A stretch of DNA of 11,292 nucleotides, taken from NCBI GenBank assembly GCA_026419315.1, contig JANZZQ010000031.1:1-11292 (forward strand), given 5' to 3'. Every line of letters starts with the position of its first letter. The first letter of the stretch is position 1. The stretch comes from Armatimonadota bacterium (GTDB lineage Bacteria > Armatimonadota > Fervidibacteria > Fervidibacterales > Fervidibacteraceae). The notes beneath the pieces were generated by a model. That model saw only the letters and a list, made by a program, of their open reading frames with translations. It made no database searches and had not been told where the DNA came from. Shown here one piece after another: positions 1 to 7,002 of the stretch. Position numbers and translations under genes: made by a program.

Positions 1-410
1 CCCTCATTCAAAATCCCCATGACCCATCGGGCGGGCTCGCTCCATTCCGACAAATTGCCATCTTTGTCCCAAACGCGAACTTTCCACCAGCACTCCATCA
101 ACGAACGCAAAGGTGAGCCAGCGTAAGTGACCGTTGTGGCGTCTGATGGGACTTTGCCCGTGTCCCACAAATCGCCGATGTCTTTGTCAAGTTTTTCCTT
201 GCTTGAGGAGACGATGATTTGAAAAGCGGTTTGTCGCTGTCCTCTTTCGTTCGGGTCGGTTGCCTCCACGACCCAACTCAGCCGAGGTTGCAAAACGTCA
301 ACGCCGACTGGGTTGACACGATACTCGCACCTCAAATTCACTGCTCGCAATCCAGCCATCGCAATCCCCCCTGTCACCATCAAGCCCAACATCACGACGC
401 AAACCCGCAA
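1..410 (-). CDS. Alpha-L-rhamnosidase (GH78-like), N-terminal fragment
   Basis: This is a partial gene: 136 codons are visible and the rest lies beyond the left edge. The frame starts at a TTG (410-408), chosen because GGGGTGAT (424-417) gives a ribosome binding site with 6-nt spacing and because it yields a complete signal peptide (hydrophobic residues 3-17, cleavage probably near 19-23). An internal ATG at 392 has no clear ribosome binding site. After the signal come the conserved features of the N-terminal beta-sandwich of bacterial alpha-L-rhamnosidases: NLRCEYRVNPVGVD (25-38), QPRLSW (41-46), ERGQRQTAFQI (55-65), LWDTGKV (81-87), CWWKVRVWDKDG (107-118) and SEWSEPA (121-127). Enzymes of this family release terminal L-rhamnose from plant glycans and glycosides; the signal peptide points to export. 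The catalytic (alpha/alpha)6 barrel is outside the window, so activity cannot be judged. Confidence 0.85.
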   Translation of the reverse strand, partial: MRVCVVMLGLMVTGGIAMAGLRAVNLRCEYRVNPVGVDVLQPRLSWVVEATDPNERGQRQTAFQIIVSSSKEKLDKDIGDLWDTGKVPSDATTVTYAGSPLRSLMECWWKVRVWDKDGNLSEWSEPARWVMGILNE

Positions 411-432
411 TTCGCATCACCCCAAAAAGTTT

Positions 433-462
433 GCAACTTAACTTGAGAAGTTGCTTATAGCA
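433..462 (-). promoter_or_regulatory. Extended -10 promoter with overlapping palindrome
   Basis: On the minus strand TGCTATAAG (462-454) is a close match to an extended -10 element (TGnTATAAT). No good -35 is seen, which is common for extended -10 promoters. Directly downstream, where transcription would start, lies the inverted repeat GCAACTT-N8-AAGTTGC (433-454), about 23 nt before the rhamnosidase start codon. The position suits a repressor operator or a short leader hairpin. The motif is not assigned to a known regulator. Confidence 0.45.
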
Positions 463-489
463 CTATCACCGTGAGCGCGATTTTCGCTG

Positions 490-708
490 CTACCGGAGAG
501 ATGCCGCAACAGGAGAGCAACGAACTTTTGAACCGCTTCCTTCCGAAAGCCTTTTCACCGCTTTAGATTCCAATCGGTCGCGCTTAACGGTTTCCGCAAG
601 CGGTTGACCCCTCGGCAAGGAAAAGGCTAAAAGGCACCATTTGCGTTTCGCGCCAAAAAGTTGAAGGAAAATTTCACAGCGAGTGGCGGTGAGGCTGTTG
701 ACAAGCAT
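490..708 (-). CDS. Small hypothetical protein (72 aa), doubtful
   Basis: This 72-codon ORF begins 71 nt after the Fe-S scaffold gene. Its main support is translational: AAAAGGAG ends 6 nt before the ATG (708-706), one of the best ribosome binding sites in the window. The product is basic and has no recognisable domain. It contains a Cys/Phe-rich stretch (residues 9-30) followed by a charged part (36-60). Composition looks more like translated non-coding DNA than a conserved protein, and no family is recognised. It could be a genuine small protein, a decayed gene end, or chance. Confidence 0.25.
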   Translation of the reverse strand: MLVNSLTATRCEIFLQLFGAKRKWCLLAFSLPRGQPLAETVKRDRLESKAVKRLSEGSGSKVRCSPVAASLR

Positions 709-779
709 TGACAACTCCTTTTACCTCGTGGGAGAACCTCATTTGACGGTGTTTGCCCTTTAGCGTTTTCGCTTGGAAC

Positions 780-1760
780 TCAAACCCATTGGAGCATTCC
801 GCGAATGATGATGTCAACCGCTTCGTCTTCGCCCAAACCGCGAGCCATAAGCGTTTCAAGTTCCTTTCGGTTCACCGTCCCAATTGCCGCCTCGTGGGTG
901 ACTTGAGCGCGGTCATCTCTCACGATAACCAAAGGCATGTTCTTCGCAATAGCGCGGTCACGAACGATTTCGGTGCAGTCCATGTGTCCTCTTGCATATG
1001 GGGCGTTCCCTTCAATTGTGGTGAAAACTTCGCTCATCGCTTGCTCGCGAACAGCCACGCGGGTTTTTGTCAACCCTTTTGCCCGTTCGCCGTTAAGTCT
1101 AATGAACTCCTTGACAGAAATTCGGTCAGTTCCGGTGCCGTAAACTCTCGCCACCAATTCAGCAACTCCTTCCTTTCCGACATCAACTTCGTAATCTATC
1201 TCCAGCGAGCCGACGCGCCCGTGAATCAGGTTGAAGTTGTTCATGAATTTTCCGCCTTCGCCCACGAAAACTTTTGCATGGGGCCTGACTTCAATTCCGC
1301 CGTAGGGGCCGTGGTAATGCGACTCGGTGTAACTCATCTTAGCGTTTTTGCCGACACGAATTGTTGCCTCCATCAGGTGCTTTAACTCCTGGGCGTTTGG
1401 AAAGGTGCAATGGGCGAAGAAGGCAACTTGGGCGTCGTCGCCGATTTCGTAGCAGGCGATGATTTCCTGAACACCTTCTTCCGCCAACATACCGAAACAG
1501 AGGTGAACAGGCTTGGTTATTTTCGTGCCGGGTTCAACGAAAATGCGAGCGTGGATACCCGTTGGGAGTTCCTCGGCCTCAAAGTGAATTCCCGGCAACT
1601 CGCTTTTCGCTAAAACTTTGTTCGCGCTGACAACCAAAGTGGCAAACTTGCCAGAAGTTATGGCGCTCGGGTCTCCCCCTGCCTGCTTGAGCGCTTCAAG
1701 CATCCCTTCATATTCGCGAACCCATGAGGGTTCTGCTGTCTTTAACTGGTGAAGTCGCAT
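780..1760 (-). CDS. SufB/SufD-family Fe-S cluster scaffold (SmsB-like)
   Basis: This 326-aa protein belongs to the SufB/SufD (SufBD) family, which with the SufC ATPase forms the scaffold on which iron-sulfur clusters are built in the cytoplasm. The beta-helix core is recognisable: SYTESHYHGPYGG (143-155), LIHGRVGSLEIDY (178-190), RLNGERAKGL (221-230), then GNAPYARGHMDC (251-262) and THEAAIG (288-294). Cys262 and His289-Glu290 fall in the blocks corresponding to the functional Cys/Glu/His region of SufB and SufD. It ends with LMARGLGEDEA (304-314). At 326 aa it is shorter than E. coli SufB (about 495) or SufD (about 423), lacking most of the N-terminal region, as in the minimal SmsB proteins of archaea and deep-branching bacteria. 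The ATG is preceded by AAAAGGAGGG. It lies 16 nt after the sufC-like gene, surely in one operon. It could equally be labelled SufB or SufD; the family call is firm. Confidence 0.9.
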   Translation of the reverse strand: MRLHQLKTAEPSWVREYEGMLEALKQAGGDPSAITSGKFATLVVSANKVLAKSELPGIHFEAEELPTGIHARIFVEPGTKITKPVHLCFGMLAEEGVQEIIACYEIGDDAQVAFFAHCTFPNAQELKHLMEATIRVGKNAKMSYTESHYHGPYGGIEVRPHAKVFVGEGGKFMNNFNLIHGRVGSLEIDYEVDVGKEGVAELVARVYGTGTDRISVKEFIRLNGERAKGLTKTRVAVREQAMSEVFTTIEGNAPYARGHMDCTEIVRDRAIAKNMPLVIVRDDRAQVTHEAAIGTVNRKELETLMARGLGEDEAVDIIIRGMLQWV

Positions 1761-1776
1761 GGTGAGAGCCCTCCTT

Positions 1777-2505
1777 TTAACCCGGCGATTTCAACATCTC
1801 AGGGTGCAGCTTGCAGCGTTGTGCGTAATATTGCCGAACTTGCTCAACATTGCCCCGATACAAAATCGTCCCTTGACACATCAGCGATGCTGAATCAGCT
1901 ATTTCCAAAGCTTCGTCCCGGTGGGTGATGAGTAGGACAGTTGTGCCGTTACTCGCCATCCCTTTGATGAGTTTCAAAACATCGTCAAGGGACAAAATGT
2001 CAACTCCCGAATCCGGCTCGTCCAAAATCGCAAGTTTCGGCCTCATAGCGTAAACTGCCGCAAGCTCAATCCGCTTCCGCTCACCGCCGGAAAGGGTGTT
2101 GTCTACGAAGCGGTGCATGTAAGCGGACGGCGGCAACGCTACTGCTTCCAGCGCTTCCATAATGCGCGTTCGGTCCGGCTCTTTCATTCCAAGCGACAAA
2201 TAAGTGCTAACTCGCAACCCTTCAAACCTTGCCGGCTCTTGCCAAGCCAAAGTTATTCCCAAGCGAGCCCGTTCGGTTATTGACAGGTGTGTGATGTCGT
2301 TCCCTTCAAACAAAATTCGCCCCTCATCAGGGACGTAATCGGCACAGCCCATGATTGTGTAAGCCAAACTTGATTTGCCAGCACCGTTCAACCCAAGTAT
2401 CCCGTGAATCTCGCCGCGACGAACCGAAAGGTTAACTTGACGCAATATGTAACGCCCATTTCGTTTTAGGCTTATGTCCTCGACTTTCAACAGGATGTCA
2501 TCCAT
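1777..2505 (-). CDS. sufC: SufC-like Fe-S assembly ABC ATPase (SmsC-like)
   Basis: This is the soluble ABC ATPase (242 aa) that drives Fe-S cluster assembly on its SufB/SufD partner. From the chosen ATG (2505) the motifs are: Walker A GLNGAGKS (38-45), Q-loop Gln89, signature LSGGERKR (138-145), Walker B LAILDEPDSGVD (158-169) with Glu163, and H-loop LLITHRDE (191-198). DEPDSGVDI matches the SufC-typical DEtDSGLDi. The frame is open up to 2574, but the start at 2505 aligns with the usual SufC beginning (short lead, then ISLKRNGRYIL) and the longer form adds 23 unrelated residues. AGGCGAA lies 5 nt upstream as a modest ribosome binding site, and TAGAAT (2554-2549) could be a -10 element, which would exclude the longer start. 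It is followed after 16 nt by the scaffold gene. No sufS, sufU or second sufB/sufD is present here. Confidence 0.88.
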   Translation of the reverse strand: MDDILLKVEDISLKRNGRYILRQVNLSVRRGEIHGILGLNGAGKSSLAYTIMGCADYVPDEGRILFEGNDITHLSITERARLGITLAWQEPARFEGLRVSTYLSLGMKEPDRTRIMEALEAVALPPSAYMHRFVDNTLSGGERKRIELAAVYAMRPKLAILDEPDSGVDILSLDDVLKLIKGMASNGTTVLLITHRDEALEIADSASLMCQGTILYRGNVEQVRQYYAQRCKLHPEMLKSPG

Positions 2506-2593
2506 AGCATTTCGCCTGCCCTGCCAAACGAACAAATTGCTCACTTTCATTCTAAATCTTCGCCTCAATTTCAAAAAGCGGTGTCAGGCTTTC

Positions 2594-2644
2594 GCCTAAT
2601 GCCCATTTTGACCTCTTCGAGACAGCCGGTCAACGGCATTAGGC
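2594..2644 (-). repeat. Stem-loop upstream of the Fe-S operon
   Basis: There is a strong two-part inverted repeat. GCCTAATGCC (2594-2603) pairs perfectly with GGCATTAGGC (2635-2644), and inside it TTGACC (2608-2613) pairs with GGTCAA (2628-2633), leaving a 14-nt loop and a small asymmetric bulge. On the minus strand it is followed by a minor hairpin AGGC-GAAA-GCCT and then CTTTTTG, about 90 nt before the sufC-like start. It may be a structured leader or attenuator, an old terminator, or a dispersed repeat. No protein-binding motif is recognised. Confidence 0.55.
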
Positions 2645-3426
2645 TCTTGGGGAAGTGTGTTCATCGAAAAAATGCTTAAACGGCAAGGCGCCTATATTGA
2701 GCGGGATGACAATTTAGGTGAGAGCGAGATTCCAGCCGGGAAGGCGAACCTTTTGGCGAGCGAAAATGAGCCAAGCGCTTTAAGTTGATGACCGTTCGTT
2801 TCACCTTATCTGCGGCTTGCTAAAAAACTCAAGTTCGGCGAAAGCATCACCCCCTCTCAAACAAGACAACCCCACCCCTTCCGACAACGCAGCGAGAGAA
2901 CCCGCACATCAATTGACAAGGCATCCAACCAATGCGAATTCAACCGTGGACTGCTTAGTTATTGGTAATGGAATTGCATGTCCGAGTTCAAAACTTCGTC
3001 GGTGTGAGCTTCAAAAATCCCCAGGCTTGTTTATCCTTCGGGTTTCGCTTCGCAGTTGCGCGGGGCAGCGAGGCTTGTTCGCCTATAGCCGCCCAAAGCC
3101 ACAAATGCTGATGGAAGCCTTTTCCTGTCTGCCTCCCATTGAGAGCAGTGCGCTTCACTGTTGTCATTGTTGTCAATATCGGGACGCGGAAATCTTACTG
3201 GCTCTTTTTGCGAGAGTATCGGCGACATCCCTTCGAGCGAGCCGTGCAGCACGGACGAATTAGTGAGAAGCGGTGAGTTTCAGGGATTTCCTCTTCCATT
3301 CCTTCCAGCCAAAACTCAACTCCCTTGCTTTCGCCGCACAGACGTCAAACAGACATCAACTGAAAGTTGATTCGCTCAAACCAATGCCTTGCTGTGGGGC
3401 TTTGGTCACTTCGTGTTTCAAGCCCC
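2645..3426. other. Gene-free gap between purC and the Fe-S operon
   Basis: With the upstream leader, this gap of about 0.9 kb holds no convincing gene. ORFs of 60-150 codons exist on both strands but start mostly at TTG, lack ribosome binding sites and have low-complexity Ser/Pro/Cys/Arg-rich products. Small palindromes are visible: CCGTGC-A-GCACGG (3242-3254), ATCAACT-GAA-AGTTGAT (3355-3371), and GGGGCTT (3396-3402) with AAGCCCC (3420-3426) abutting the purC stop codon. The last two may mark the purC transcript end, but neither is followed by a T-run on the minus strand. Confidence 0.5.
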
Positions 3427-4317
3427 TTAGAGTTCCTCGCCTGTTATTCGCCTGTAGGCTTCAAGGTATCGTTCTCTCGTTTTCGCGACGACATCAGGTG
3501 GCAGTTCTGGGGCAGGTGGCTCTTTGTTCCAATTGAGGCTTTCAAGGTAGTCTCGGACGAACTGCTTGTCAAAGTTTTCCTGCGGCTTTCCGGGTTCGTA
3601 AGTTGTCGCATCCCAGAAGCGGGAACTGTCGGGCGTCAAAACTTCGTCAATCAAAATCAAATCGCCCTCTTCAGTTATTCCAAACTCAAACTTTGTGTCA
3701 GCCAAGATGATGCCTCTTTGCTCGGCATGGTTTGCTGCGAACAGGTAAATCTGAATGCTTAAATCCTTGAGCCTTTCAGCCAATTCCTTGCCAACCAAGT
3801 TAACGACTTGCTCAAAGGTTATGTTCTCGTCGTGTCCTACCTGAGCCTTTGTTGAGGGCGTGAAAATCGGTTCGGGCAGCTTCTCCGCCAATTTCATCCC
3901 CGGTGGCAGTTTGATCCCACAAACTTCGCCCGTCGCTTGGTAGTCCTTCCATGCTGAGCCGTAAAGGTAACCGCGAACCACACACTCAACCGGGACAACT
4001 TGAGTCTTGCGAACCAACATAAATCGGTCGCAAAGCAAGTCAGAGTGAGGCTTGAGCGGTTCGGGTAAATCCTCAACCCTCCAAGCGAGTAAGTGGTTGG
4101 GGACGATGTGTTTTGTCCGCTCGAACCAAAAGATAGACATTCGGTTCAAAATTCTCCCCTTGTCAGGGATAGGAGTGGGCAAGACGACATCAAAGGCACT
4201 GATGCGGTCAGTGGCAACGATCAGCAATTGACCGTCAACAGTGTAAATGTCGCGAACTTTGCCTCGCTTGACAAGTTGCACTCCTTCACCCTGCAAATTC
4301 GTCTCTCTGACAACCAT
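3427..4317 (-). CDS. purC: Phosphoribosylaminoimidazole-succinocarboxamide synthase
   Basis: PurC (SAICAR synthetase) ligates L-aspartate to CAIR with ATP in de novo purine synthesis, in the cytoplasm. Diagnostic segments are the nucleotide-binding GKVRDIY (19-25), DRISAFDVV (37-45), the family signature region LPPGMKLAEKLPEPIFTPSTK (split at 137-157), LADTKFEFG (205-213) and LILIDEVLTPDSSRFW (220-235). The 296 aa fit the longer PurC class (about 300 aa, as in yeast Ade1) rather than the short E. coli form (237 aa). The ATG is preceded by GGGGGTGATAGG, a good ribosome binding site. The gene stands alone: no other purine genes are adjacent, and it is flanked by wide gaps on both sides. The frame is intact with all expected motifs. 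Confidence 0.97.
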   Translation of the reverse strand: MVVRETNLQGEGVQLVKRGKVRDIYTVDGQLLIVATDRISAFDVVLPTPIPDKGRILNRMSIFWFERTKHIVPNHLLAWRVEDLPEPLKPHSDLLCDRFMLVRKTQVVPVECVVRGYLYGSAWKDYQATGEVCGIKLPPGMKLAEKLPEPIFTPSTKAQVGHDENITFEQVVNLVGKELAERLKDLSIQIYLFAANHAEQRGIILADTKFEFGITEEGDLILIDEVLTPDSSRFWDATTYEPGKPQENFDKQFVRDYLESLNWNKEPPAPELPPDVVAKTRERYLEAYRRITGEEL

Positions 4318-4837
4318 CCTATCACCCCCGGCAAAAGTTTAACGCAACAATTCGCTAAGCATCCATTTTCCCCGCTTGTCCCCTGACCCAACACCCAACT
4401 GCTACTTGACACAATTTCGGCAGTGGCTAATGAATGCTTGTGACAAGGGCGAACGAGACGAATTCAAACGCAAGTGGCTTTTCCGCCGTTCAACCGCACA
4501 AAGGAAGTAAAGCCTTGAATCGTCCAACTGTCTCCTAATTCCATCAACATTGCCCTTTCGTCCTCGTCTTTTTGAGTCTGCAAGGGCGTTTCTGAAGTCT
4601 TAGCATCCTTGCGCGTTTCAGCACCATTTCAGCCGGCTTTTCGGTAATTCCGCCTTGATGGCGGCGTCGTGAGCGAGTTGTGGAGTTTTAATAGGCAAAT
4701 CAGTTTTGTTAGGCAAAACTTGTCGCTGCTTTGAGGGATTTTTCGTTTCATGCGAGTTCAAAGGGAGACAAGAATTTCTGCTCGGTGGGAACCTTGTCCT
4801 CCCAAATCGGTGAGTGGATTCGGCTCCTGTGTTCTTG

Positions 4838-4876
4838 CGTCATCAAACACTAGCTAAAGCCGGTGGCTCGGATGTG
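4838..4876 (+). repeat. REP-like palindrome, diverged copy E
   Basis: The core CACTAGCTAAAGCCGGTG (4848-4865) folds into an 8-bp stem with one mismatch and one wobble. The flanks match too: TCATCAA on the left and GGATGTG on the right are shared with the reverse complement of the element at 10777-10813. It therefore belongs to the repeat family clustered at 10.4-11.0 kb. Confidence 0.6.
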
Positions 4877-4895
4877 TAATCACATTGCAAGGTTA

Positions 4896-4941
4896 GGGGT
4901 TTACGCCGTGCGGACCAAGCCCTTGCTGCCGTAAAAGCCCC
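4896..4941 (-). repeat. Hairpin downstream of the oxidoreductase gene
   Basis: GGGGTTTACG (4896-4905) pairs with CGTAAAAGCCCC (4930-4941) over 10 bp with a 2-nt bulge and a 24-nt loop. It lies 50 nt after the oxidoreductase stop codon on the minus strand. It could end that transcript, but there is no T-run after it, so it may instead be a repeat adjoining the REP-like copy. Confidence 0.4.
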
Positions 4942-4991
4942 AATGCAAGGTGGAATCGGCGGTTTTAGAAGCGCCATACTCTTTCGAACCG

Positions 4992-6263
4992 CTATGCAAC
5001 AACTTTTTGCGTTTTGGGGTCAAAAATTTTCATCTTGCCCTCACGGTAGGAAAGTTCTGCGAGGGCGAGGGTGACCATGACTTTGTGGGCAATATCAATT
5101 GGGCAGTTGGGTTTCTTCGTTCGGTCGCGAATGCACTCAAAGAAGTTGCGTTGATGTGTTGGGAGCGGGTCTGGCAAAGGCGGTGCTGGAATCGTGATTG
5201 GCTCAACTTCGTCGGCGTAAACTCGTTCAGGTTGAATCACGATGTTGCGTCCGCTCAAAAGCATGTTCGCTTTGTGCCCGCGAACCAAAACTTCAAGCCC
5301 GCGCTCGTTTGCCGTTGACCCGACAACAACCAAAACATAACCGCTCGGAAATTCAGCCATCATGTGGAAGGTGTCAGGAACTTCTCTGTCTTTGTGGACA
5401 AAGATCCCTCCGGTCGCGCCAACCCTTGTCGGAAACTCTGCACCTATGACAATGAAAATCTGGTGTAAGACGTGGGGGAACAGGTTAGTGACTATGCCGC
5501 CGGTGTAGTCAAGAAACTTTTTCCATCGGAAGAACCGTTCAGGGTCCCAAGGTCGTTTGGGAGCAGGTCCGAGGAACATGTCCCAGTCCAAATTCTCGTT
5601 GGGCTTTGCATCGGGGTCAATGGGTTAGTTCCACTCTCCGCCTTTTGAGTTTCGGCAGTAACTGGTTTGCGACCAAACCAATTTTCCCAACTTGCCTTCC
5701 TTGACAAGTTCTGCTGCTTGCCACCATCGTTCTTCTGATGTCCATTGTGAGCCAACTTGGATGACGCTTTTGCTTTTCATTGCGGCGTTGTATACGGCGA
5801 AAGATTCGTCCAGATAGCGAGTGATTGGCTTTTCAAGGTAAATGTCCTTTCCCGCATCAAGCGCATCAAGGGTCATTTTCGCGTGCCAATGTTCAGGCGT
5901 GACGATGAAAACTGCATCAACATCTGAATCTTCAAGGAGTTTACGGTAATCGCGATAAGGCTTTGCATCTGAGATTTTAGCGGCATAGTCGAGTCGCTTT
6001 TGGTAAACATCGCAGACGGCTACAACGGCAATGTTTTCGCCCCATTTCTGAAGCCGCTGCATTGTCCGAATGTGGGTTATTCCTTGCCCGCCGCAACCGA
6101 TAACTCCAACGCCGATTCGTTCGTTTGCACCGACGATGCGATGGCTGCCAGCTAAAGAATAAGCCCTGCTTCGCTTCCATTCAATTGCCATTGCCCCAAA
6201 TGTCGCTAAGCCAAAAGTTTTCAAAAACGAGCTTCGAGACCCAGAAGGATCTCGGTTTGCCAT
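4992..6263 (-). pseudogene. Gfo/Idh/MocA oxidoreductase with in-frame nonsense codon
   Basis: This NAD(P)-dependent sugar-type dehydrogenase would be 423 residues long were it not for a TAA at codon 213 (5627-5625). The first part (212 aa) has a Tat-like/hydrophobic leader (SSFLKTFGLATFG, 11-23, with RS instead of the RR of a true twin-arginine motif), the Rossmann motif GVIGCGGQG (53-61), VTPEHWHA (121-128) and EKPIT (134-138). The second part continues in the same frame with LDWDMFLGPAPKRPWDPERFF, GGIVTNLFPHVLHQ and a normal C-terminus ending at TAG (4994-4992). Relatives read GEWNYPIDP where this reads GEWN-stop-PIDP, so a Tyr codon has become TAA. No other lesion is seen. The ATG follows GGGAGGGATGATGAG. 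It is the last gene of the presumed nadC unit, 64 nt after the CPBP gene. It may be a recent pseudogene, a sequencing error, or a gene with readthrough. Confidence 0.88.
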
Positions 6264-6321
6264 CTCATCATCCCTCCCTTTCTTAACCTCAAAAGCGTTT
6301 TGTTGCCGTCAGAAGGAAATT

Positions 6322-6338
6322 TAGCGCTCAGAGCGCTA
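6322..6338 (-). repeat. Palindrome spanning the CPBP stop codon
   Basis: TAGCGCTC (6322-6329) and GAGCGCTA (6331-6338) are perfect 8-bp arms around a single central base, with the TGA stop inside. On the minus strand AAATTTCCTT follows, only weakly terminator-like. It could partly separate the CPBP gene from the oxidoreductase gene downstream. Confidence 0.35.
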
Positions 6339-6987
6339 TGCGAAATTGAACCATCACCGTGAACATACCGAGGACAAAAGCGTGAAGCAGAATTGGCGCT
6401 AAACATGATTGGGTTCGCCACGCAATCAGGCACAAGATTATACCCGCAATGAAGGAACCTACTAATTCGAGCAAAGGTTTACCCCAGTGGCTGAGACCGA
6501 ACAAAAAGGTTGAAAAGCCAATTGCCGTCCAAACCTTTGGAGAGCGAGGGAACAATTCGACCTTTGTCGGTTTGCCCGCCAGACCGAAAAGCAAAAACCC
6601 TCTGAACAAAAACTCCCAGCCAACCATGTAGGCTAAAAGGGAGAGCCAAAACGAAACAGGCGATCTTTTATGTTGCAACGCAATCGCAAAGTAATAGGTT
6701 TGAAAATCGGGTTGAAGGGAAGCCCAAATTCCGAACCCGAACATAACTGTGAGCCCAACCAAAACGCTTGCCGCTCCAAATTTGAAATCTCCAACCGTCA
6801 ACCCCAAATCTCTGACGGGTAATCCCAACGCAATTGCGATGCTTGAGGGGAGCAAAAAACCGCAAAAGAAACCCCAAAAGCACCATTGAACCCAATGGGT
6901 GTGTTGGTTGTAAGGGGAGAAGTAACAGGCAAGCGTCAATAAGATCCCGGAAACCACTACCACGGAAAACTTCTCAATACGCCTCAT
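6328..6987 (-). CDS. CPBP-family intramembrane glutamic protease-like protein
   Basis: This is a polytopic membrane protein (219 aa) with about six to seven hydrophobic segments, beginning after a basic MRRIEK start. The C-terminal half carries the CPBP (Rce1/Abi) motifs: WEFLFRG (124-130; Glu125 and Arg129), FGLSHW (163-168; His167) and PILLHAF (198-204; His202). These are the Glu and His residues expected in the intramembrane active site. Motif 1 usually reads EExxxR; here the first Glu is Trp, a common variant. The family includes CAAX-type prenyl proteases and bacteriocin-immunity proteins; the substrate cannot be inferred. The ATG at 6987 is preferred over a GTG at 6993 because GGAG lies 9 nt upstream of the ATG but only 3 nt before the GTG. 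It lies 15 nt after the lytic transglycosylase gene. A palindrome spans its stop codon. Confidence 0.75.
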   Translation of the reverse strand: MRRIEKFSVVVVSGILLTLACYFSPYNQHTHWVQWCFWGFFCGFLLPSSIAIALGLPVRDLGLTVGDFKFGAASVLVGLTVMFGFGIWASLQPDFQTYYFAIALQHKRSPVSFWLSLLAYMVGWEFLFRGFLLFGLAGKPTKVELFPRSPKVWTAIGFSTFLFGLSHWGKPLLELVGSFIAGIILCLIAWRTQSCLAPILLHAFVLGMFTVMVQFRIAL

Positions 6988-7002
6988 CCTCACCCGCTCC
7001 GT

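Larger units (their letters stand above)
4318..4991. other. Gene-free gap upstream of purC
   Basis: There is no ORF of 60 codons or more between about 4413 and 4950 and no recognisable coding homology. The gap holds the purC upstream region, a perfect 7-bp palindrome AGTTTTG-TTAGG-CAAAACT (4702-4720), a diverged REP-like element (4838-4876) and a hairpin (4896-4941). Length and content suggest eroded repeats or a decayed gene. Confidence 0.5.

Noticed and set aside
753..1385. 210-codon ORF on the plus strand
   Set aside because: It lies antisense to the well-supported SufB/SufD-family gene and shows no protein-like conservation of its own.
2770..2795. Possible further REP-like copy (GCTTTAAGTTGATGACC)
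   Set aside because: Only the TTGATGACC tail resembles the family and there is no palindromic core.
2817..3263. 148-codon ORF on the plus strand in the gap before purC
   Set aside because: It starts at TTG without a ribosome binding site, and its product is Ser/Cys/Arg-rich with no recognisable domain. The antisense ORFs there are equally poor.
3355..3426. purC terminator
   Set aside because: Two hairpins are present but neither is followed by a T-run on the minus strand, so a rho-independent terminator is not supported.
3367..3762. 131-codon ORF on the plus strand
   Set aside because: Most of it is antisense to purC, which is certain.
4464..4544. Short minus-strand reading frame (26 codons) with a plausible amino-acid mix
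   Set aside because: It is too short, has no family match and lies among other stops. At most it is a remnant of a decayed gene.
5625..5627. Recoding of the internal stop as selenocysteine or pyrrolysine
   Set aside because: The codon is TAA, which neither system uses, and relatives have Tyr at this place.
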